Source: Rhizobacter sp. OV335 (GTDB lineage Bacteria > Pseudomonadota > Gammaproteobacteria > Burkholderiales > Burkholderiaceae_C). Taken from it: a stretch of DNA of 64,000 bases. The notes below the pieces were generated by a model. It saw only the letters and a list, made by a program, of their open reading frames with translations. It made no database searches and was not told where the DNA came from. The position numbers were made by a program, and so were the translations under genes. Below are positions 51,691-61,902 of the stretch, in pieces (the stretch's first letter is position 1; every line of letters begins with the position of its first letter). The stretch lies in assembly GCF_900142965.1 (NCBI RefSeq), contig NZ_FRCQ01000008.1:1-64000 (forward strand). The letters are read 5' to 3'.

Positions 51691-52761
51691 CTACCTGAAC
51701 ACGTCCTCGCGCGTCTCGCCGACCAGGCGCTCCAGCAGCCGCGCCAGCGCGCCCAGCCCGTTGTAGCGGCTGGCGGTGCGGTGCGCATAGCGCCACACCA
51801 GCGGCAGGTTCTGCAGGTAGCCGTCCTTGCCGTCGCGGTGGTACAGCCGCGCGAAGATGCCCAGCACCTTCAGGTGGCGCTGCAGGCCCATCCATTCGAA
51901 ATCGCGCCAGAACTCGCCGAAGTCGTCGTGCACCGGCAGGCCGGCCTTGCGCGCCCGCTCCCAGTAGCGCACCGCGAGGTCGATCTGCACGTCTTCCTGG
52001 AGCTCGACGTAGGCGTCGCGCAGCAGGCTGGCCAGGTCGTAGGTGATCGGGCCCCAGACGGCGTCCTGGAAATCGAGGATGCCCGGGTTGGTGGCCGCGC
52101 CCGCGGCGGGGCAGACCATCAGGTTGCGCGAGTGGTAGTCGCGGTGCACCAGCACCATCGGCTGGGCCAGGTTGTTCTGCACGATGCGCTCGACGCAAGC
52201 GGCCCACTGGGTCTGCTCGTCCGCCGACAGCACCTGGCCGGCATGCTTCACGTACCAGTCGGGGAACAGCTGCATCTCGCGCATCAGCAACGTGCGGTCG
52301 TAGGCCGGCAGCTGCGACGCCGCCTCGATGCCCTGCAGGCGCACCAGCGCCTGGCTCGCATCGGCATACAGCGCCGGCGCGCTGCGGTCGTCGAGCTGCG
52401 ACAGATAGGTCCGGTCGCCCAGGTCGGACAGCAGCATGAAGCCGTCGTCGGCATGCCAGTCGAGCACCTCCGGCGCGTTCAGGCCGGCGGCACGCAGCAG
52501 CGCGGCGACCTTCACGAACGGGCGGCAGTCCTCCTTCTCGGGCGGCGCATCCATCACGATGCGCGTGCCGGCCTCGGTGTCGACCCGCAGGTAGCGGCGG
52601 AAGCTGGCGTCGTTGCTGGCCGGGCGCGCGCCGCTCGCGTGGATGCCCCGGCCCGCCAATTGCCGCAGCCAGCTTTCGAAGGCGACGCGGCGGCTGTCGT
52701 CAGGCCAGGCCAGCGGGGGCACGGTCGACTCGGAGGTCGTCGGATCAGGGGTCAGGGGCAT
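51691..52761 (-). CDS. amgK: Aminoglycoside phosphotransferase-family kinase, AmgK-like
   Basis: This 356-residue cytoplasmic kinase shows the family blocks DASFRRYLRV (N-lobe), PAYDRTLLMREMQLFPDWYV, MVLVHRDYHSRNLMV with the catalytic aspartate, and LDFQDAVWGPITYDLASLLR. This matches AmgK, which phosphorylates N-acetylmuramic acid and N-acetylglucosamine in peptidoglycan recycling. In Pseudomonas it lies near lptD and beside murU; lptD is divergent here but murU is not next to it. The start at 52761 is divergent from lptD. Confidence 0.83.
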   Translation of the reverse strand: MPLTPDPTTSESTVPPLAWPDDSRRVAFESWLRQLAGRGIHASGARPASNDASFRRYLRVDTEAGTRIVMDAPPEKEDCRPFVKVAALLRAAGLNAPEVLDWHADDGFMLLSDLGDRTYLSQLDDRSAPALYADASQALVRLQGIEAASQLPAYDRTLLMREMQLFPDWYVKHAGQVLSADEQTQWAACVERIVQNNLAQPMVLVHRDYHSRNLMVCPAAGAATNPGILDFQDAVWGPITYDLASLLRDAYVELQEDVQIDLAVRYWERARKAGLPVHDDFGEFWRDFEWMGLQRHLKVLGIFARLYHRDGKDGYLQNLPLVWRYAHRTASRYNGLGALARLLERLVGETREDVFR

Positions 52762-52876
52762 GTGGGGATACTGCTCGTGGATAATCGATTCTACAAATCG
52801 CCCTGGGCGCGCCGCCTGGCATCGTGCCGGTGCCGCGGCACCGAGCCGTCCCTCCGCCCTTGATGCCCTCGCTCCC

Positions 52877-55282
52877 TTGCTGCCGCCGTTCCCTCTTCGA
52901 CTCTCCGTCTGCGCGATCCGCCTGAGCCTCGTGGCTTCGGCCGCGGGCTGGCTGTCGACCGGCTGGGCGCAGGCGGTCGTGCCGCCTGATGCTCCCGCAT
53001 CGGCGGCTTCTGCGGCATCCGCGGTCGCGCCGGCTGCGGCCGCGTCCGCCGCGTCGGCCTCTGCCAACGCGATGGTGCTCGAGGCCGACGAGGTCCGCGC
53101 CCGCCCCGACCAGGACGTCATCGCCGAAGGCAACGCCCGCTTCCAGCGCGGCCCGATGCAGATCAGCGCCGACCGCATGACCTACGAGCAGGTCAGCGAC
53201 CTGGCCCATGCCACCGGCAAGGTGCGCGTCAGCCGTGACGGCAACGTCTACACCGGCCCCGAGCTGCAGCTGAAGGTCGAGCGCTTCGAAGGCTTCTTCC
53301 TGCGGCCGACCTATTTCTTCTCGCGCACCCAGGCCGGCGGCAGCGCCGAGCGGCTCGACTTCTTCGGCGAGCAGCTGATCGTCGCCACCGGTGCCACGTA
53401 CACCAGCTGCCGCGTCGATGACGCCGAGGGCAGCACGCCGGCGTGGGTCCTGTCGACCGACCGCGTGAAGCTCGACTTCGCGAACAACGAAGGCATCGCG
53501 CAGGGCGCGGTACTGCGCTTCTACGGCGTGCCGATCCTTGCGGCGCCGGTGCTGAGCTTTCCGCTGAGCGACGACCGCAAGTCGGGCTGGCTGCCGCCGA
53601 GCATCGACATCGACAACAAGAGCGGCCTGCAGGTGGCCGTTCCGTACTACTGGAACATCGCGCCGAACCGCGACGCGACGCTGACGCCGGCCATCATCTC
53701 CAAGCGCGGCGCGGCGCTCGACACCGAGTTCCGCTACCTCGAGCCGGGCCACACAGGCCGCGTCGACCTGAACCTGCTGCCCAACGACCGCCAGGCCGGC
53801 ATCACCCGCAGCGCGTTCAACCTCGAGCAGGAAGGCGTGCTGCTCGGCAACACGCGCTACAGCACCAACGTCATGCGCGTGAGCGACGACGACTACTGGA
53901 AAGACCTGCCGCGCGGCATCAACAGCCTGACGCCTCGCCTGCTGCTCGGCGATGCCCGGGTGGCCAGCGATTTCGGGCTCTGGACGACCTATGCGCGCGT
54001 CCAGCGCTGGCAGGTGCTGCAGGATGTCGACAGCCCGCTGGCGACGCCCTACGACCGGCTGCCGCAGGTCGGGGTGCGCACCTGGCAGCCGCTGGTCGGC
54101 GGGCTCGAGTTCGGCATGGAGGCCGAGGCGAACCGCTTCGTCAACCCGGAAGGCCACCTGGTCGGCATCTCGCCCGGCGATACGGCGTCAAACCCACGGC
54201 CGCTCGGCTCGCGGTTGCATCTGCTGGGCTCGCTCGCCTGGCCGTTCGGCACGCCCGGCTGGACGCTGACGCCGAAGGTGCTGGTGAATGCCGCCAGCTA
54301 CCGGCTCGATGCGCCGATGGCCGATGGCCGCGACCGCTTCCACCGCGTGGTCCCGACCTTCAGCCTTGACAGCGCCTGGGTGCTCGAGCGCGACACGCAG
54401 CTGTTCGGCCGCCCGGCGCGCCAGACCATGGAGCCGCGCCTCTTCTATACGAAGACGCCGTACCGCGAGCAGAACGGCCTGCCGAACTTCGATTCGGCCG
54501 AGAAGGACTTCAACTTCGATTCGATCTACACCGAGAACAGCTTCTCGGGTGTCGACCGGGTGTCTGACGCGCACCAGCTGACCGCCGGCGTCACCACCCG
54601 CATGATCGACTCGGGCGACGGCTCCGAGCTGCTGCGCCTGGGGCTGGCGCAGCGCTACCTGTTCGAGGACCAGCGCATCACACCCACCGGGGATCCGATC
54701 TCGCAGAGCGTGTCCGACCTGCTGCTGACCGGGTCGTCGGGCCTGCTGAAGCACTGGCGCTTCGACACCGCGATGCAGTACAGCCCCGAGCAGCGCAAGA
54801 CCGTGCGTTCGATCGTCGGCGTGCGCTATTCACCCGGCCCGTACCGCACCATCAACACCAACTACCGCTTCAATCGCATCGACAGCGCTCCCCCAGGCAA
54901 GCCGAGCGTGAGCGAGCAGTTCGAGGTGGGCTGGCAGTGGCCGCTGTACGGTCGGCCCGGCCAGAGCAGCGATCGCGGTGGCCGCTGCATCGGAGCTTGG
55001 TACTCGGTGGGACGCATGAGCTACAACGTGACCGAACGGCGGCTCATCGATTCGGTGGTCGGCTTCGAGTACGACGCCGGCTGCTGGATCGGCCGCGTGA
55101 TCGCGAAGCGCTCGTCGACCAGCGACCAGGAAGCGACCACCCAGCTCGGCTTCGAGCTGGAGCTGATCGGCCTGTCGCGCCTCGGCACCAACCCGCTGAA
55201 GGTCTTGAAGGACAATATCCCCGGTTACCGCCTGCTGCGCGACGATTCTGCCGCGCCCGCTGCGAGCCCCACGACACCATGA
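52877..55282 (+). CDS. lptD: LPS-assembly protein LptD (outer-membrane beta-barrel)
   Basis: This protein of about 801 residues has a signal peptide (SLVASAAGWLSTGWAQA), an Ala/Ser-rich linker, the OstA jellyroll (about 65-180, LEADEVRARPDQDVIAEGNA) and a C-terminal barrel. Cysteines in YTSCRVDD, GGRCIGAWYS and DAGCWIGRV fit the conserved disulfides. LptD inserts lipopolysaccharide into the outer leaflet with LptE. The start is doubtful: no ATG lies just before the signal peptide, and TTG at 52877 is the best fit; the ATG at 52760 overlaps the amgK start. It overlaps surA by four bases. Confidence 0.88.
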   Translation: MLPPFPLRLSVCAIRLSLVASAAGWLSTGWAQAVVPPDAPASAASAASAVAPAAAASAASASANAMVLEADEVRARPDQDVIAEGNARFQRGPMQISADRMTYEQVSDLAHATGKVRVSRDGNVYTGPELQLKVERFEGFFLRPTYFFSRTQAGGSAERLDFFGEQLIVATGATYTSCRVDDAEGSTPAWVLSTDRVKLDFANNEGIAQGAVLRFYGVPILAAPVLSFPLSDDRKSGWLPPSIDIDNKSGLQVAVPYYWNIAPNRDATLTPAIISKRGAALDTEFRYLEPGHTGRVDLNLLPNDRQAGITRSAFNLEQEGVLLGNTRYSTNVMRVSDDDYWKDLPRGINSLTPRLLLGDARVASDFGLWTTYARVQRWQVLQDVDSPLATPYDRLPQVGVRTWQPLVGGLEFGMEAEANRFVNPEGHLVGISPGDTASNPRPLGSRLHLLGSLAWPFGTPGWTLTPKVLVNAASYRLDAPMADGRDRFHRVVPTFSLDSAWVLERDTQLFGRPARQTMEPRLFYTKTPYREQNGLPNFDSAEKDFNFDSIYTENSFSGVDRVSDAHQLTAGVTTRMIDSGDGSELLRLGLAQRYLFEDQRITPTGDPISQSVSDLLLTGSSGLLKHWRFDTAMQYSPEQRKTVRSIVGVRYSPGPYRTINTNYRFNRIDSAPPGKPSVSEQFEVGWQWPLYGRPGQSSDRGGRCIGAWYSVGRMSYNVTERRLIDSVVGFEYDAGCWIGRVIAKRSSTSDQEATTQLGFELELIGLSRLGTNPLKVLKDNIPGYRLLRDDSAAPAASPTTP

Positions 55283-56634
55283 TTGCATTCCAACGCCTTG
55301 CTTCCCGCGCGCTGATGTCGCTGCTGTCCGCGACCGTCGCGACGTCGGCCGTGCAGGCCCAGACCACAGCGCCCACCGCGCCCGCTGCTACCGCCTCGCG
55401 CTCGCGCACGCAGACCGCCGACTACATCGTCGCGATCGTCAACCAGGAGCTGGTCACCGCCGGCGAGGTGCAGCAACGCATCGACCGGCTGCGCGAAGAG
55501 GCGCAACGCAGCAAGTCCAAGTTGCCGCCCGACGATGAACTGCGCCACCAGGTGGTCGACGCACTGATCGACGAACGCGTGCAGATCACCAATGCCCGCG
55601 ACGTCGGCCAGCGCGTCGACGACGTCGAGCTCGAACGCGCGGTGGCCAACGTCGCCGCGCAGAACCAGCTGACGCCGGCCCAGCTGCGCGAGCGGCTGAA
55701 GAAAGAAGGCATCGACTACGTGCGCTTCCGCAACAACGTGCGCGACCAGCTGCAGGTCGAGCGGGTGCGCGAGCGCGAGGTGCAGGCACGCATCACGATC
55801 ACCGACGCCGAGGTCGACGCGGTGCTCGACAAGCAGCGCGCCGCGGCCGGCAGCGCGACCGAATACAACATCGCGCAGATCCTGGTCACGGTGCCCGAGA
55901 ACGCGAGCGAGACCCTGATCGCCGAGCGCCGCACCAAGGCCGAGGCGGCACTGAACCGCGTGCGCAGCAGCAGCCCGTTCGAGGTGGTCGCCCGCGAGGT
56001 GTCCGAAGATGGCAACAAGGCGCGCGGCGGCGAGATCGGCATGCGCCCGGCCGACCGGTTGCCCGACATCTTCGTCGAGGCCGTGCGTGGCCTGAAGCCG
56101 GGCGAGGTGGCGCCGACGCTGTTGCGCTCCGGTGCCGGCTTCCACGTGATGAAGCTGATCGACAAGCGCGAGGGCGGCGCCTTCTCGGTGACGCAGACGC
56201 GCGCCCGCCACATCCTGCTGCGCCCGTCACCGCAGCTCTCGCAAGAAGCGGCAGTGCGGCGGCTGCAGGAGATGAAGCGGCAGATCCAGAGCGGTTCGCG
56301 CAACTTCGACCAGCTGGCACGCGACAACTCCGAGGACGGCAGCGCGGCGCAAGGCGGCGACCTCGGCTGGGTGTCGCCGGGCGGCTTCGTGCCGGAGTTC
56401 GAGGAGGCGATGAACGCCTTGCCGATCAACGGGCTGTCGGAGCCGGTGGTCTCGCGCTTCGGCGTGCACCTGATCCAGGTGATCGAGCGGCGCAAGATGT
56501 CGCTCGACCTGCGCCAGCAGCGCGAGCAGGCCCGCAACATCCTGCGCGAGCAGAAGTTCGAAGAGGCCTACACCGCCTGGGCGCGCGACCTGCGCGCGCG
56601 GGCTTACATCGAGATGCGCGAGGCGCCGCAGTGA
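55279..56634 (+). CDS. surA: Periplasmic peptidyl-prolyl isomerase SurA
   Basis: This 451-residue chaperone has a signal peptide (ending TSAVQAQ), the SurA N-terminal domain (about 45-170, [20 protein letters not shown]) and two parvulin domains (about 190-295 with [20 protein letters not shown], and 310-410 with [32 protein letters not shown]). It folds outer-membrane proteins such as LptD, the gene directly upstream (ATGA overlap). This is the conserved lptD-surA-rsmA order, though pdxA, often present, is missing here. Confidence 0.95.
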   Translation: MIAFQRLASRALMSLLSATVATSAVQAQTTAPTAPAATASRSRTQTADYIVAIVNQELVTAGEVQQRIDRLREEAQRSKSKLPPDDELRHQVVDALIDERVQITNARDVGQRVDDVELERAVANVAAQNQLTPAQLRERLKKEGIDYVRFRNNVRDQLQVERVREREVQARITITDAEVDAVLDKQRAAAGSATEYNIAQILVTVPENASETLIAERRTKAEAALNRVRSSSPFEVVAREVSEDGNKARGGEIGMRPADRLPDIFVEAVRGLKPGEVAPTLLRSGAGFHVMKLIDKREGGAFSVTQTRARHILLRPSPQLSQEAAVRRLQEMKRQIQSGSRNFDQLARDNSEDGSAAQGGDLGWVSPGGFVPEFEEAMNALPINGLSEPVVSRFGVHLIQVIERRKMSLDLRQQREQARNILREQKFEEAYTAWARDLRARAYIEMREAPQ

Positions 56635-56653
56635 GCCTGGCCGCGCCGGCCCG

Positions 56654-57418
56654 ATGAAGCACATCCCCCGCAAGCGCTTCGGGCAGCATTTCCTGTCCGA
56701 TGGCGCGGTGATCGGCGCCATCGTCGATGCGATCGACCCGCGGCCCGGCCAGGCGCTGGTCGAGATCGGGCCGGGGCTCGGCGCGATGACCAACCCGCTG
56801 GTCGCGCGCAGTGAACATCTCACGGTGATCGAGCTCGACCGCGACCTGGCAGCGCGGCTGCGCAAGCGCAGCGAGCTGACGGTGGTCGAGTCCGACGTGC
56901 TGAAGGTCGATTTCCCCGCGCTGGCCGCGCAGGCCGGCCAGAAGCTGCGGGTCGTCGGCAACCTGCCCTACAACATCTCGACGCCCATCCTGTTCCACCT
57001 GCTCGACGCCGTCGACCAGGTGCAGGACCAGCACTTCATGCTGCAGAAGGAGGTGGTCGACCGCATGGCCGCGTCTCCCGGCAACAAGGACTACGGCCGG
57101 CTGACCGTGATGCTGCAGTGGCGCTACGACATCGAATCGGTGCTCGACGTGCCGCCCGAAGCCTTCGATCCGCCGCCGCGGGTCGATTCGGCGGTGGTGC
57201 GCATGCAGCCGCTGCCCGCTGCCGCCGGCGTGCCGCAGGCCTTGCTGGGCGAACTGGTGACGGTGGCGTTCTCGCAGCGGCGCAAGCTGCTGCGCCACAC
57301 GCTGGGCCGCTGGCTCGACGAGCGCGGCTTCGCGGGGACCTTCGATGTGCAGCGCCGCGCCGAGGAAGTCCCGGTCGCGGACTACCTGGCGCTGGTGCGG
57401 GCGGTGCAGCAGCCCTAG
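56654..57418 (+). CDS. rsmA: 16S rRNA (adenine1518-N6/adenine1519-N6) dimethyltransferase
   Basis: This 254-residue enzyme (KsgA) dimethylates two adenosines in the small-subunit RNA. Motifs: [14 protein letters not shown] at the start, SAM-binding [11 protein letters not shown], and the catalytic NLPYNIS at about residue 105. It lies 19 bases after surA, the usual place. It ends one base before the convergent barrel-protein gene, with no terminator visible between them. Confidence 0.95.
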   Translation: MKHIPRKRFGQHFLSDGAVIGAIVDAIDPRPGQALVEIGPGLGAMTNPLVARSEHLTVIELDRDLAARLRKRSELTVVESDVLKVDFPALAAQAGQKLRVVGNLPYNISTPILFHLLDAVDQVQDQHFMLQKEVVDRMAASPGNKDYGRLTVMLQWRYDIESVLDVPPEAFDPPPRVDSAVVRMQPLPAAAGVPQALLGELVTVAFSQRRKLLRHTLGRWLDERGFAGTFDVQRRAEEVPVADYLALVRAVQQP

Positions 57419-57419
57419 T

Positions 57420-58013
57420 TCAGAACCGATAGCGCAGCGACAGCGTGGTCATGTCGGCACCGCGCGTGTCGTCGAAGATGTACTTCAGTTGCGACTCGTA
57501 GGACTCGACCTCCAGCAACGCCGACAACCGGGGCTGCAGGTACCACTCGACGCCGATTCCCAGCGTCGGCTCGGTGCCTTTTTCGTCCCGATCGTGGGTG
57601 TCGAATCCGAGGAACGCTTCGCTGCGGGCCGTGCGCCGGTAATAGGCGCCGACACGCCCGAGCAGCGCCACGTGGTCGCCGAGGTGGATCGCGCCGACCA
57701 GCGCGATGGCCGGACCGGTTCGCCAGTCGGAGCCGAGCGACACGGCGCCGGCCTCCAGCCGCAGCGAGCGGCGAAACTGGTAGCCCAGCATCAGCTTGCC
57801 ACCGTGTCCGGTCAGGGTCTCATGACCGCCCTGCCCGTTCGACACGCGGTATCGGCTGAGGCCGACGCCGCCCGACACGTACCACCCGGAGGCCGACACG
57901 TCGACGGGAAGCGATTCACCCGCCGTGTTGCGCTCCTGCGCGCCCGCCGCGGCGACCGCGCCCAGCGTCAAAACCGCCGCCAGCCACGCTCGCGCGCCAA
58001 GTCCGAATGCCAT
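57420..58013 (-). CDS. Outer-membrane beta-barrel protein (OmpA/porin-like, about 8 strands)
   Basis: This 197-residue protein has a signal peptide (AWLAAVLTLGAVAAAGAQE) and alternating hydrophobic strands (GWYVSGGVGLSRYRV, GKLMLGYQFRRSLRLEAGAV, LSALLEVESYESQLKYIF) with a terminal SLRYRF, the phenylalanine signal for BAM assembly. It resembles the outer-membrane-protein beta-barrel families; activity is unknown. A GGAGG ribosome site lies 8 bases before the ATG at 58013. Confidence 0.8.
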   Translation of the reverse strand: MAFGLGARAWLAAVLTLGAVAAAGAQERNTAGESLPVDVSASGWYVSGGVGLSRYRVSNGQGGHETLTGHGGKLMLGYQFRRSLRLEAGAVSLGSDWRTGPAIALVGAIHLGDHVALLGRVGAYYRRTARSEAFLGFDTHDRDEKGTEPTLGIGVEWYLQPRLSALLEVESYESQLKYIFDDTRGADMTTLSLRYRF

Positions 58014-58067
58014 GGTTCTTCCTCCCTGTCGTTGTGTGCGGCGCATTGTGCCTGCGCATCGCACCCA

Positions 58068-58092
58068 AGAAAAAGCCCGCCGAAGCGGGCTT
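58068..58092 (-). terminator. Intrinsic terminator after the RNase-barstar transcript
   Basis: Read on the minus strand, AAGCCCGC (58092-58085) pairs with GCGGGCTT (58080-58073) around TTCG, followed by a run of T (58074-58070). The perfect 8-base stem, tetraloop and T-tract make a strong terminator. It ends transcription coming from the barstar side. Confidence 0.85.
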
Positions 58093-58109
58093 GACAGAGG
58101 CTCGATCGA

Positions 58110-58301
58110 TCAGGCTGCGTTCAGCCACATCGAGGTGTCGAACGCGCTGCTCATCATCGGCATGTTCATTCCGAAGTTCGCGTTGGCTGCGCTCTTGGCC
58201 GCCGGCTTGGCGGGCTTGTTCTCTGCAATCTGGGCCGTTTCCGTCGCCCGCTCCCATGACCCTTGTTCCTGGGAGCGGGCTACTGAAAAGAATAGAAGCA
58301 C
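58110..58301 (-). CDS. Possible small protein downstream of barstar (uncertain)
   Basis: The frame would give 63 residues from a GTG without a ribosome site. The later part is Ala/Lys-rich (NKPAKPAAKSAANANFG) and ends MNMPMMSSAFDTSMWLNAA. It resembles no family I know. It sits between the barstar stop codon and a good terminator, and its first part overlaps an 11-base hairpin, so it may be a small third gene, a remnant, or only untranslated RNA. Confidence 0.3.
   Translation of the reverse strand: MLLFFSVARSQEQGSWERATETAQIAENKPAKPAAKSAANANFGMNMPMMSSAFDTSMWLNAA
58246..58280. repeat. 11-base-pair hairpin just after the barstar stop
   Basis: GCCCGCTCCCA (58246-58256) and TGGGAGCGGGC (58270-58280) pair perfectly across a 13-base loop. 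There is no T-tract, so this is not a normal terminator. It could protect the 3' end of the barstar message or be a processing site. Confidence 0.6.
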
Positions 58302-58675
58302 CTGAACGGTATTTTTCGTTCCGCCCAGAAATCAGCCGCATCGCGGAAGACGTCGAGCAGTTGCTCGCGGGCCTCGCGGTCGAAGCGCGGGTTGTCGGGC
58401 AGCTGCTCGAGTACCACGACGAAGCCGGGTTGCGTGCCCGACTTGTGCACCAGGTCGGTCATGCAGTCGTACAGCGCATCCAGGTTCTTGCCGAAATGCG
58501 ACGGGAACAGGAAGGACTCGGCAATGCTGTCCAGCACGTCCTGCTTGGACTGGGCGTTGGTCAGGTTCGCATAGAGGAAGTGCTGGCCCACGCCTTGCGC
58601 GGCTTCCTGCAAATCCTCGACGCGGTAGGCGCGTATCGACTGGACGATGTTTGGACGGACGGTCTGCAAGAGCAT
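58280..58675 (-). CDS. Barstar-family ribonuclease inhibitor
   Basis: This 131-residue cytoplasmic protein has the barstar fold with the family block SKQDVLDSIAESFLFPSHFG, KNLDALYDCMTDLV. It follows the RNase gene by 43 bases, as expected for an immunity partner that blocks the enzyme before export. The ATG at 58675 has an AAGGAGG ribosome site nine bases upstream, so strong translation of the inhibitor is likely. The family is related to barstar of Bacillus, but with a longer C-terminal part. Confidence 0.85.
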   Translation of the reverse strand: MLLQTVRPNIVQSIRAYRVEDLQEAAQGVGQHFLYANLTNAQSKQDVLDSIAESFLFPSHFGKNLDALYDCMTDLVHKSGTQPGFVVVLEQLPDNPRFDREAREQLLDVFRDAADFWAERKIPFRCFYSFQ

Positions 58676-58718
58676 GGTCTCGTTCCTCCTTGGTTCAAAA
58701 GAATCCATCAACTGACCC

Positions 58719-59165
58719 TCACTTCACGATGCGGCGAAAACTCGCGTAGTGGTCGTCGGTGTAGTAACACGCCTGCGGTGTCGTGACCTGGTAGCCACCG
58801 CAGACGATGCGCTTGGCAGCGCGGTTCCTTGCCCCCGGGGTCGTCACGGTGTACTCGCGGTAGTAGCCGCGGCGCTGTGCCGGTAGCTGGCGTTCGCGGT
58901 TGCCGAACACACTGCCATCCTTGGGATACGGAAACGGGCCTCCGGTTCTGATCAGCCGTTCTGTCGCCTGGGCCTCGGCCGGCAGCGTCGCGAGGGCCAC
59001 CGTGACCATCTCGTCGGCTGTGCGCGGTGCTTCTTTTGCAGGCACCGACACCACGCTGGCCGCCATGACAGCCACCATGATTGCCGTGCGGCCCCAGTGC
59101 TGGCACCGGCGGCCTCGGCCATCGAACTGACTTGCAAAACCGGCCAGCAAACCGGAGAGAGACAC
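58719..59165 (-). CDS. Secreted guanyl-specific ribonuclease, barnase/RNase Sa family
   Basis: This 148-residue protein has a signal-anchor at about 25-44 (GRTAIMVAVMAASVVSVPAK). The mature enzyme has RNase Sa-like blocks: GGPFPYPKDGSVFGNRE, YYREYTVTTPGARNRAAKRI and TDDHYASF. The catalytic residues by alignment to RNase Sa are Glu104, Arg119 and His139. Relative to RNase Sa there is a four-residue insert with two cysteines (Cys122 and Cys133), which could form a disulfide. It starts with GTG after AGGGA. With the barstar gene downstream it forms a secreted toxin-immunity pair. Confidence 0.85.
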   Translation of the reverse strand: MSLSGLLAGFASQFDGRGRRCQHWGRTAIMVAVMAASVVSVPAKEAPRTADEMVTVALATLPAEAQATERLIRTGGPFPYPKDGSVFGNRERQLPAQRRGYYREYTVTTPGARNRAAKRIVCGGYQVTTPQACYYTDDHYASFRRIVK

Positions 59166-59452
59166 GGGTTATCCCTGAATTCGGAAACCAGGATGGTACC
59201 GAATCAACTCGCAAAGCTCAAGCTGCTGCCTCAATTTGGGGCAGAGCGCACTGAAAATCAGTGAATGCTCGCATTCGTCTGGGGCCATATGGGTCGGCAC
59301 ATCCAGACGATGCATGGCGCCAAAACCAGCATGATCGGGTCGATGACAGGGGTGTCACATGCCCGTGCGCGACCCCTGGACATTTCTGGCGCACGCACCA
59401 AGCTGTGCTTGGTGCGCGGCCATCGGCTGTTTTTGTCGGATCGCCGCTGCGA
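59166..59452. other. Non-coding gap with several small hairpins, possible mobile-element remnant
   Basis: I find no gene here. There are three short inverted repeats: ACTGAAAATCAGT (59250-59262), CGTCTGG...CCAGACG (about 59276-59309) and GCACCAAG/CTTGGTGC (59395-59402, 59408-59415). Base composition is somewhat lower in G+C than the flanks. The sequence recalls the non-coding ends of IS elements, but no transposase frame is seen, so this is only a suspicion. The last hairpin lies 38 bases past the maeB stop and may help end that transcript. Confidence 0.4.
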
Positions 59453-61747
<2,295 letters not shown>

Positions 61748-61902
61748 GGCGTGATCTCGTGGGTCCTCGAAGGGGAAAGCATTGTAGGAGGGGGCGCGGC
61801 TTGCAGTGTTGCGCAGCGCGGCGCCGGCCCCCATGCGCGAAACTGCGTACCCGCGCGGCCCGGCCGTTCGCAATACTGAGGGGTCTTCCCTGCGCCCGAG
61901 TG

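Noticed and set aside
52760-55282. ATG at 52760 as lptD start
   Set aside because: It would overlap the amgK start codon on the other strand and place 39 non-signal-like residues before the signal peptide.
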